This document shows positions 42,831 to 51,882 of a DNA stretch of 51,882 bases, in pieces (the stretch's first letter is position 1; each line of letters opens with the position of its first letter). The stretch lies in contig NW_019091605.1 of assembly GCF_001949145.1 (NCBI RefSeq), positions 44,660 to 96,541 of the forward strand, read 5' to 3'. Origin of the DNA: Acanthaster planci. Lineage: Eukaryota; Echinodermata; Asteroidea; Valvatida; Acanthasteridae. Position numbers and translations under genes: made by a program. The notes beneath the pieces are model-generated. The model did not search any database and was not told the DNA's origin. It was given only the letters and a program-made list of their open reading frames with translations.

Positions 42831-45603
42831 ATTACAAAGTACACAGTGTTGCGTTCCCTAAATATCAAGTCGATGGTAGCACGGATTTTATTAGTGTCTA
42901 CAGGATGTGATATTTGGGGTCAACAATTTATTAAAGGGTGGACGTGAAACAAGGGGTTTTGGGTGACAGTCAAACTGTATGGTTGGTTTATTGCTCTCAC
43001 TTCTCTTCATCAAAGTTCAGTATGGGTGTGAAGAAGATGTAGCTTAACATAATACAACACACAAAAAGCAAAGTTATAGAGAGGCGAAGTCGTATATGAG
43101 TGTAACTAAACTGCGGTTTGGCAGGACCATTGGAAATGCAAGTCAGACGGAGTGGGTACGGTACGTGTGTGTAGCATCGCACAGCTAGGCTACACTCATT
43201 TACCGTATGTACATATGGTAAATGGAAACAAGAAAACTGCATGTACAGTACATGTACGTCTACCAGGTATGTGCAGTAATTAGGCTTATCCTGTTATCAG
43301 GAAATGAAAAAAGGAAGAACTTGGCTTTGGATTATTATGTACATGTACATAATTGTACACAGTGTGAGGTACACTGAAGCATAAATTACTGATCAAAGCA
43401 CAGCCAACATGCCACAGTAAAAAGACAGAGTGAACAAAGGTCGTCTGAGTTGCCATGGTTCAGGGGAAATCCCCAATGCATTCCCCTCTGCACACGTAAG
43501 CACACGCCCAAAGACAATTATCTATCTACATAAAGGGACCCACCCATAGCTAGTCATGCCATATGCGACGTACATGTGTACATTTATGTACATACTCCGT
43601 ATACACTGTACATGTACATGTATGCATGTACACAGATGCCAGTTCATGCATTATACACGGCATTATGCACCCGAAGTGTGCAAACTGCACGAAATGCTCC
43701 TTATCACTAAAATCATAGAGCCTAGTCGCAAATGTAGGCCTACAACCTACAAAATGTGCACACCCCTTAGGGCTGGTTTGTAAACACTTTCTTGTAGTTG
43801 TTTGATTTGGACAGGAAGATGTCTGGCAAAGATGGTTTGGAACACACAAAATCACAAATAACTTTTTTCTAAGGGAGCTAGGGCATGTACAAGTACACGT
43901 AGATGTAAAATGGGTGAATCCTTCAAATTACTGGTATAAGTAGTTATTAATAACATGAATAACGTCTGGGAGACATGTTGTATACCCATGTACTATACAT
44001 GCCTGTATGATATTTTCAAATAAGGATCCAGATACAGCAGCAAAATTGTCGTGTTGTCTTTATAATAATAAACCGGGTTAGTCAAACAACATACTGTACA
44101 GACACGTCTGTTTGGGTTGACAGCAAGCTTTCCTGAAACATACATGTACATGTATTACTGTAAGAAGATAGATTCAAATGTCAATTTCCAGCAGAATGGT
44201 TTACAGACATGTACATTGGAAACTTGAAGATACCAGTTGAAAAGTGCTACCGGTGCTTTCTATTGAAATAAGTTATCTTTAGTATGACTAACAGTGCATG
44301 TACAACATGGAATACTAACAATGGTACTGGTATACATGTAATAGTACCCTAACCAAATTAATTAAACTTCTGGTTACACCTACAAAACATGGCTTTGACC
44401 CACCGGCTAAAAAGCACCTCTTTAGAATTTTAACACACTCCATATTCCTGATTTACATTACGCGGGACCACCATGGGGTTATATTTCCATTTATCCAACT
44501 CACTTTGGGGTTGTTTCACCAAGAATACCAAAATCCATCTAAACTTGGCCCCATGAAAAATAGTTCTATTTGTACTTCCCATTTCATGTGCATGTCATTT
44601 ACCTTAGTTACTGTAGATACATGTACATGAGGGTAGTGATACGATTGTTTTCCCTCAAGTCTTTCCCTACTGCTTCAGTGTGCAGCTGCTGCAGGTGTTT
44701 ACTAAGACTAATGACAGCTAGAGAGGTCAGGTGGCATTTGTTTCAAATGAAATGAACAGCAGTTGTGTGCATACTCGTACAAATAAAGTCTGTTGGACTC
44801 TCTGTATCACATTCAATCTAGGCACAACAGACACATTTTTTTTCTTTATTTCCAAGCATACATTGTACATTTCACAACCCCCCCCAAATCCTTCAGAATA
44901 GCACTGTCAATCAAGGGTAGGTGGGGAAACGGGAAATATTGTAACTTTTTTTTGAGGGGGGTATCTATTCATGAATACATTTGACAGGTATCAAGGACCT
45001 ACATGTATTCTTTAGAGTAACGCTACCTAGCCTTTCTCCATTTCCCCTATTTGATCGACTGACCAGTTTTTTTAATATCTTGTCTTGAGAAGCATTTCTT
45101 GTAAATGGAGATTTGTGCACTGAAGGTTTTTGACAGAAATGAACAAAAGTAACAAACAAATTGCAGATGGCATGAAATATGGCACCGTGCATGGTACATG
45201 TACATGTATACCCAGGCAAGGTATACACGTACGTGTACATAACTACAAAATTAACATTAAATTAATGTATACATGTGGGTGTACATTATGCATTGTGGAT
45301 TTTTTTGTCCCCATACCCCTCTATCCACTTTCCTTACAAAGCAAAGTGCCCTTTCATTGTGATAAATTATCTTACATTCTGATGAGCATACTGGTAAATG
45401 CATGTTATATTAATCTGCATATAGAAATTGGCCCTGGAGGACTGATACGGTACATGTACATCATAACTCCAGACAACAGAAAGAGAGTCAAAGAAATTAT
45501 GAAATTAATTGTGCCATTTGGATGTTGGAAATATATATTTTATTGATCCATTTGTTAAAGAGCTCTGTTAGGATCCCATGTGGTTTTTAACAGTCGGAAT
45601 GAA

Positions 45604-45693
45604 CCAATCTAGAAAACAGGTGAAAGTGTGTACATGTACATTTCTATACCAATCTAGAAAACAGGAGAAAGTGTGTACATGTACATTTCTAAA
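45604..45693 (+). repeat. 45-bp tandem duplication
   Basis: Unit CCAATCTAGAAAACAGGTGA then AAGTGTGTACATGTACATTT and CTATA at 45604-45648 is repeated with two or three differences at 45649-45693. The small frame across it is a by-product. Confidence 0.85.
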
Positions 45694-48600
45694 CGAATGT
45701 ACACGTATTTTGCTCTTCCCTTCACTTTACTTCGGGCACCACCCACCCATTCCAGAAAATGTGTATGAATTATGCTGCTGTAATTAAATGAATACGTGTA
45801 CATGTATTTTCAAATGTATTGTTCGTGCTCCTCTAATCTTTAAAACATGCTTCATTTCTCTTCGCCCTGCCACGAGGACTTTAATTTATTTCTTGTCCAC
45901 TCGGGACCGGGGTTCTATGTCTCATCTTTATTGTTATGTATCGTATTGTGGTTGAATATTCAATAAAGACGATTAAATAGATACATAGACTTACTGATTA
46001 TGCGTATTTCACACATACCTGTACATACGTGTACATTGTATGCACTAGTACATGCACATATCCGATACTTATTTATGTTACATTCATGTACATCTCATAC
46101 TCTGCTACAAATATGCATGTATAAATTCATGTACTGTACATGCACAGTGTACATGTACATGTAGTTTCCTGGTGAAAATATTTTGGGGCCTGGCATCAAG
46201 CTTTTGCTCGGAATTGTTCCTGTGTTATTCAATGCACAAGGCATTCAAGGCATCTGTTCTATGACAAGGGAACAATCCATGCCTTAAAAATGTTTTTTTC
46301 AGAGCTACATGTACATGTACATCGACCCCTGAAAGTGGCAATTTGAAAAGTACCAGTACGTGTATAGTACATGTATGTTTCCACTGGTTACTGGTACATT
46401 TCAGCAGACAATTAAGACTAAGGGCTTAGAATTCAAAGGAAATTGAAATGTGGAGCAGTTGCGAAAGTAGCTTTTATGCTTCCAACCAGGAGGGCCTTGG
46501 GGTCTTGGAATGATAATGCACTCAGCCAAACCATTATTGTTGCAAAGTTATGGTACATGCATTTCCTAAGGAAACTTCCAGTATTTCCTTAAAATTATTT
46601 TCCAGTATACATGTAAACATGTACATGTACGCATGTACATGTGTACATTGTAAGAAATATCCTGAAAAAAATTTCCAGTCTAAACAATTCCCTGCATTGC
46701 CTACATTTACATAATTTATCGGTACATCATAACATTTAGTATTTCTTGTGATTGTGGATCCATGGATGGAACATCAATCCATGTTCTATTTATGCTTAAT
46801 GGAACATTCCACTTTTGCAGGGCAGCCATCCAATGCATTAGGATAAAACTGCTCAGATGACAAAAGATTTGAGCATACCAATAGCCCCAAGACTAGGGAC
46901 CAGTCTAATGAACTACATTCAGGTACATACTGTCTCCTTGGAGACCAAGGACCAAGGATATCTATGGATACTTTACCCAGTACAGTAGACCAGCCCTAGT
47001 TGCTAGTCTGGGGTAAGGGTGAACACAGCAGCTGTACATCAGTTTCATGCATTGTGTAGTCCACACCCTCATTAAAGGGTGCTTTCGTTGGACATGCCAT
47101 TATTCACTTTGCTTCAGCTACACAAATCTGCACTAAGAGGACACACCCAATGAAATAAAATAAAATTCTAGGGACAATATTCATGAGCACATGTGAGAGA
47201 ATAAGGTAGGCCTACATGAACTTGAATTTGAAAAAGCTTTCAGTTGGCAATTTTAAGAACACATTGATGAATGTGTTGTTTAAAGTCTACAAACATGTAC
47301 ATGTACATGTCGGCAGGGGTAATTTCTTTTTCCTATCCCTATTGTGTGGCAAATGATTTCATTATTTCTGGATGTACCACGGTACCACTACACCATAACG
47401 TCTTGGGCCTGCATGACTATTAAATACATGCTGGGAACATGTTGAATAAAAGCACACGTAACTGGGAAAAATGGCACACTATGGGCAACTCGCAAAACAA
47501 CAAAACCTCTAACTAAACCAAGGATCTTTGAAGGAAAAGTCGCAGGGAACTGAACTGAATTAATAAGGACTCAGACATCAACATTTGACTTCAAAAAAGG
47601 GACAAAAAAAGTACAGGAAAGAGGCAAAAAACCAAAAGGACTGAAGGACTAAAAAACACCCAAATAATAATACTTTAAAAAGCCTCAAAACCAAAACCCA
47701 ACACAGTGAGTAAAATAGACCTTATTAGTTTACACTCAGACTTCAATCACTGACTTCTAGCAGAATAGGGCTCAAGCAGAAAACTACGCTCCAGTTAGGA
47801 ATAGAAGGAACAATACATGTAAAGGCGACTGGTCTCTGCTGATCTGCTACACTGAGTGTGACCAGACCATGTGGTAACTCTATATGGGGGAAGCTGGGGC
47901 TTAAACAAATGAACAGGGGGGCACACTACTGGAAAAAATCAAGAACTCTAGACTAAAGATAAACATTTTTAAAGGGGAAACTAATGTAAAAACGTGTATG
48001 TAATAACAATCATTTATGGCTCTGCCACACACACCAAGGTACAGGTACATATGCACATGTATGTTGGTGGGGCAACCCTTATAAAATATTAGCTAAACAG
48101 TTACATGTAAACCTCTTATTAAAGTTTGGCCAAAAGCTATTGAATTAATTGCTAAATTTCCAACCACTAAGAAATAAATAAGCAGTTTAAATGTAAATGA
48201 CATACATGTACATGTACATGTACCATTCACATGTGATGTGGTGTGGGTCCAAGCAATACCTTCCAATCATTTACCCTTTCCCCTTTTTACCCGTTTTTGT
48301 TTTCAAAATGAGAAAACAATGAACAAAGAGGGACAAACCTATTTGCCAAATTTCTCCAGAAAAAAACCAAAAGCAAAACAAAGCTCATGTCAACTGCAGA
48401 ATACCCCACCACTCCGCATGATCAACCTCAAATCCAGGTACAGGTCAAAGTGTCACACTCTTCTCAAGGGATTTTCACCTCGTACCCACGTAACTAGTCA
48501 TTCCAAAGGTCATTTTTTAGAGTGGCAGGGCATTCTTCAATTACTCCCAAAACAAAAATGAAACAAATACATGTATTCATTTATTGTTTTTTTTTCATTT

Positions 48601-49498
48601 AAGAATGGCAACTGGAGGATCTGACAATGAATGAATAGCCTACCAGGTGTTGCTTTTTATGCTGGCATGGCAACTGAACATGTTACAGGCATTGCTTGGC
48701 TGGACTTACAAATTTTACTGCAATCAATTTTTGTCCAGTAACCTGCTAATACCATCATTATGAGTTTGTATTACAAGATGGAATTCTGGCCGACCAGTAC
48801 ATGAAGAAAAATTTTGGACCTTTTTTACCTCTAAAAGGAATCGTCAAGAGCCAGAGATCACGAAAAGAAAAGTGAAATACAGTATCCTGCTGTTAACTTA
48901 GAATTTGATTGAAAACACTGAAGTACTCAGTAAGATATTAGGATTTGGGGGGACAGGGGAAGAACTGCACTTCACCATGGTGGTCCTGCGGGGAATTGAT
49001 CTCCAGATCATGTTCTTAATGTAAAGGACAACTTGACAACCAATCCTAAGCAACACACTCCATCTATTATCATATGGGAATCGAGCAATTAGATCATGGT
49101 ACTGCTTTGGTGCAAGCTATTCAACAAAAACAATGTGTGACCTGATGACGGCAAATACATTTCATTTAAAATTGAAATACTAAGCCCAAACATGTTAACA
49201 CAAGGTCTTTACATCTGTTGTGGGATCAAGACACAGACCTACATGTACATGTAAAGTACTGTATATAGGCCTACACCATGTACATATGGTAAACACACCA
49301 ACCCTACTGGTAAATGCTATTATTACTTGATATAGCATGCGATAGTACGAGTTGATAATCTACATCAGTACATGATGTACGGTAGTAGCATTGACTTCAT
49401 TTGTAAACAATGCCTGAACATAAACAGTGAAGCATATTTGTTCAATCATTTACCAGCAGTATAGGCCCAGTCTGACCAGCTTGGACTCTACAAATCAC

Positions 49499-49560
49499 CT
49501 TTTTTCAATATTTGGACATGGTCAGACGATCACCCGACCATGTCCAAATATTTAAAAAGG
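49499..49560. repeat. Long hairpin: 17-bp perfect arms, about 25 bp with near matches
   Basis: AATATTTGGACATGGTC (49507-49523) and GACCATGTCCAAATATT (49536-49552) are exact inverses around a 12-nt loop (AGACGATCACCC). T-rich and A-rich flanks extend the pairing with small mismatches. Confidence 0.9.
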
Positions 49561-49742
49561 CAATAGACATGATGGAGAGGATACTAGGACAGTGCCAGTG
49601 GGAGTAGGCCTAGGGTCGGCAGTACGCGCAATGTACAGATATGGAGGCCTCCCGTAATGGCAGGGAAAAGTTTAACATGTCCAAAACAAGCAATTTTAAT
49701 CTCATATGATGAAACGAACTTAAAACTAAAATACGTACTTAC

Positions 49743-50050
49743 TTCGTATAAAACTTTGTAGTTGATGATACAAAACCTTAAGGTCTGACTCCAGAGATTA
49801 AAGAAATTTAATGTACATGTACGCCTGTTCCACGCACAACGGAAACTTCGTCTGGTCGCCTCTGCATCCATGTAAGACAGCACTTCCGTGTTCACGCCCT
49901 CTTGCGGCGGCAATTGGTTAAATCGCCTGTTTCCTTGGCCTCAACGCATGACGGCGGCTGCCTCGCCTGTACTTGCGCTAGCCTTTTCCGGCTTTAACAC
50001 AACAGCTGTCTGGCGAGAATAGGGGTCGCCCCCCCCCGCTACGACTACCA
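49743..50050 (-). promoter_or_regulatory. CpG-rich candidate promoter and 5' UTR exon of the semaphorin
   Basis: CpG-rich patch at about 49840-50045 (TTGCGGCGGCAATTGG, GACGGCGGCTGCCTCGCC, GGTCGCCCCCCCCCGCTACG) with ETS-type GGAAGTG on the minus strand. On the minus strand the sequence ends in a strong donor (CGAA, GTAAGT at 49742-49737), as expected of a first exon. Coding exon 1 at 42504 needs such an upstream exon. The small open frames here (49584-49913, 49941-50123) are treated as incidental. The start site is not determinable. Confidence 0.4.
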
Positions 50051-50329
50051 AATAGAATGGAAACTGGACACTCGAGTAGTTGCCAAAAACCCTGATACAT
50101 TGCACAGCTTTCTTGAGATTCAACCCACCATTGGTCAGTATTTGGGGAATTAACTACAATAGAAATAGCGAGATATCACCGTACATGTACACACTCAGTA
50201 GATTTTGATGAGACGGTTGAATTAAAAAAAAAAACTAGTATGAAAGAGATCCCGCTTGTCTTTGTTTTGTCCTACTACCGACAAGTAAGACTTTCAGCGT
50301 TAAAACGGACCCTTTTCAAAAACTAGAGT

Positions 50330-50605
50330 TTGAATAGTATAGCAGAAATGAATATCTTGGTTCACCATCACTGCGTACAAACGGCACAGGCATGTAAAAG
50401 ATGGCTTGGTATGGTCGACGATTTATCGATCTCCACTATCCAACCAAAAAGAAAAGGTATGGATGACAACATTGACATCCTAACGGAACTCTTTGGAGAA
50501 ACAAAATTAAGAGGGTGTCGGGCAGGTATGGAATTCAACACCAAAAAAAAATTGGAATCTACCTCTTCCGATCATATATCTAAACGAACAGTAAACTCCA
50601 TATAA
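50330..50605 (+). other. Unassigned 91-codon open frame
   Basis: Plus-strand frame about 300 bp from the CpG patch, divergent from the semaphorin. It contains HHHCVQTAQACKRWLGMVDD and DDNIDILTELFGETKLRGC. No family is recognised. A divergent first exon (AAAAG then GTATGG at about 50457) is possible but unsupported. Confidence 0.15.
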
Positions 50606-50990
50606 AGATTCGTTACCATCATTAGCAGTAAATACATACGAAAGAAAAAAAATGGTGACTGGTGAAAAGCAAAAAAAGCACAGAAAATACGCATTGCTTC
50701 CCCAACCAGATACAGGAAAGAGAAAACAAGCGGGACAACATTACAGGGTCTCTTAAAAAGGAAACCGGGATTAACCAGTTTCTTGAATGTGACTAATTAT
50801 TTTCGTCAATGGTAAATATTTTGTTTCAATGTGATGACTTCTTTCGTATATAACACCAAGAAATCCACATCACATAACTTAGCACTGAGTGATTGGTTTA
50901 ATGGACCTTGTCAGAAATAGCTTTGCACCAGATGCATCATAGGTTTGCATAGAGCAAAGCATTCAGGCACACTGTCTCCCAAAATCATCA

Positions 50991-51819
50991 ATAGAGCCTA
51001 AAAGTAAAAGGTCACGCAGCGAGCTTCCGGAACCCTCGCGCGGTCTGCCTATGGGGATGTTACATTAGGCCGTCCTATCACGTTCGATAATTCTTGGAAA
51101 AATAATTCCTTACTGAAACCACCCCATGAAACACTCATTTTGGAATTTTACCTCTGTCTTCCTCAAGTAATATTTTGGAAAAGTCACCTGGAGATTGGTA
51201 AAAAACGAATTTTATTTCACATCCGACGACATCGTACCTAGGTTTCCATGATCATGCACGTTTGTTTGCACTCGCCGTGCTTTCTTGAAAACGAGATTGT
51301 ACAACCTTGCAAAGATTTGCCTACCTGCAGTCGATGGTTTCCAGATTCCGTTGAGATGACACCACGCAGTTGTTTTCAGCAAAGGTTAGATAAAATATTA
51401 GAACCTTCCGTAAAAGTAGAATATTGCTTTGTGTTTATCACTTTATAAATTATCAAATTATGCAAAATATTTTGGTCGGTTTTTATTTTGGTTTCTACCC
51501 ACAGACTACCATAAAATCTCAAACCATAAATATTCATCTGCGTACGACACTGCCGTATTGCACTGATCTTCATGGATTTTAGATTTTCGGAAGTGATTGG
51601 CCAATTTTTTGCAAGATATTTCTCTGTTAGGTCAGGTAATTGTTCAGTTTCTATAAATTGATATACTAGCAAATATTTTCCAAAGCCCTTTTTCCAAGTT
51701 GGATTTTTTTAAGAAGAAACTGAAAGAAAAATGTTACAAATTCTAAAATCTTCGCCCGTTATTTTTCCTATCCAAGGGTTCCGGAAGCGCGCCGTCAGGG
51801 GTCAACTTTCAGGCTCTAT
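50991..51819. mobile_element. Candidate DNA transposon: 829 bp with about 46-bp inverted arms
   Basis: The left arm ATAGAGCCTAAAAGTAAAAG, GTCACGCAGCGAGCTTCCGG and AACCCT (50991-51036) is mirrored by AAGGGTTCCGGAAGCGCGCC, GTCAGGGGTCAACTTTCAGG and CTCTAT (51774-51819), with several mismatches. The AT-rich interior carries a minus-strand frame (51376-51672) with no recognised family. A MITE family C arm begins at its right edge. Confidence 0.5.
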
Positions 51820-51882
51820 ACAGGCGATGCACAATAGTGCGCCTCCAAGAGTTTGCAACGTGTTAGCCAATCACAACGCGCG
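51817..51882. mobile_element. MITE family C, partial copy at window edge
   Basis: TATACAGGCGATGCACAATA then GTGCGCCTCCAAGAGTTTGC, ACGTGTTAGCCAATCACAAC and GCGCG match one arm of the element at 22982-23155. The rest lies outside the window. Confidence 0.75.

Larger units (their letters stand above)
41920..46660. repeat. Cluster of (TACATG)n palindromic short repeats
   Basis: Dozens of runs such as TACATGTACATGTA occur (examples near 41931, 42043, 42157, 43340, 43607, 44143, 45197, 45630, 46150, 46306, 46612). The hexamer and its flanks are self-complementary, so each run is its own inverted repeat. Elsewhere in the window they are present but sparser. Confidence 0.85.
42505..49742. other. Probable first intron of the semaphorin; no exon recognised
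   Basis: Contains dispersed repeat B copy 2, the TACATG cluster, the 45-bp duplication and the 49499-49560 hairpin. No coding exon with homology was found on either strand. Assigned as intron because coding exon 1 has an upstream acceptor and a good donor lies at 49742. Confidence 0.45.

Noticed and set aside
45578-45787. Frame with a 15-residue repeat (SRKQEKVCTCTFL)
   Set aside because: By-product of the 45-bp tandem duplication containing TACATG strings.

Overview
This is animal nuclear DNA. Genes are split into short exons (50-205 nt) with GT...AG borders, introns are long and AT-rich, and mobile-element remnants are everywhere; there are no operons or ribosome-binding sites. The two recognisable genes (NAA35 and a semaphorin) are animal genes. 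Pervasive runs of the self-complementary string TACATGTA, tRNA-derived SINEs and many short inverted-repeat elements suggest an invertebrate deuterostome. An echinoderm is my first guess; a hemichordate or cephalochordate is not excluded. A 301-base N block at 27566-27866 is an assembly gap.

Layout. (1) 348-4817, minus strand: the first five coding exons (211 residues) of NAA35/MAK10, the auxiliary subunit of the NatC N-terminal acetyltransferase; the gene continues past base 1. (2) 4818-12800: no gene recognised. It holds a CpG-richer patch at about 9880-10090 with an NF-Y-type box (a possible NAA35 promoter), bracketed by two oppositely oriented arrays of a 16-bp minisatellite, plus a MITE and a fold-back element. 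(3) about 15861-42504, minus strand: a semaphorin of at least 18 coding exons. Every splice phase agrees, giving a signal peptide, a full Sema domain, a cysteine-rich PSI-like knot and Ig-like domains. The 3' end (a 19th exon, any membrane segment, the tail) is unresolved. (4) 42505-49742: probable first intron, dense in TACATG repeats, leading to a CpG-rich candidate promoter and 5' UTR exon at 49743-50050. (5) 50050-51882: no recognised gene; an 830-bp unit with inverted arms and the start of a MITE seen elsewhere in the window.

The two genes are not functionally linked: NAA35 acts on nascent chains at the ribosome, while the semaphorin is a secreted or membrane guidance ligand for plexin-type receptors. 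They share orientation only. I found no evidence of a novel multi-gene system. The most unusual content is the semaphorin's atypical C-terminal half and the variety of palindromic and fold-back repeats. All exon coordinates were read by eye from splice consensus and frame continuity and were not checked against transcripts.
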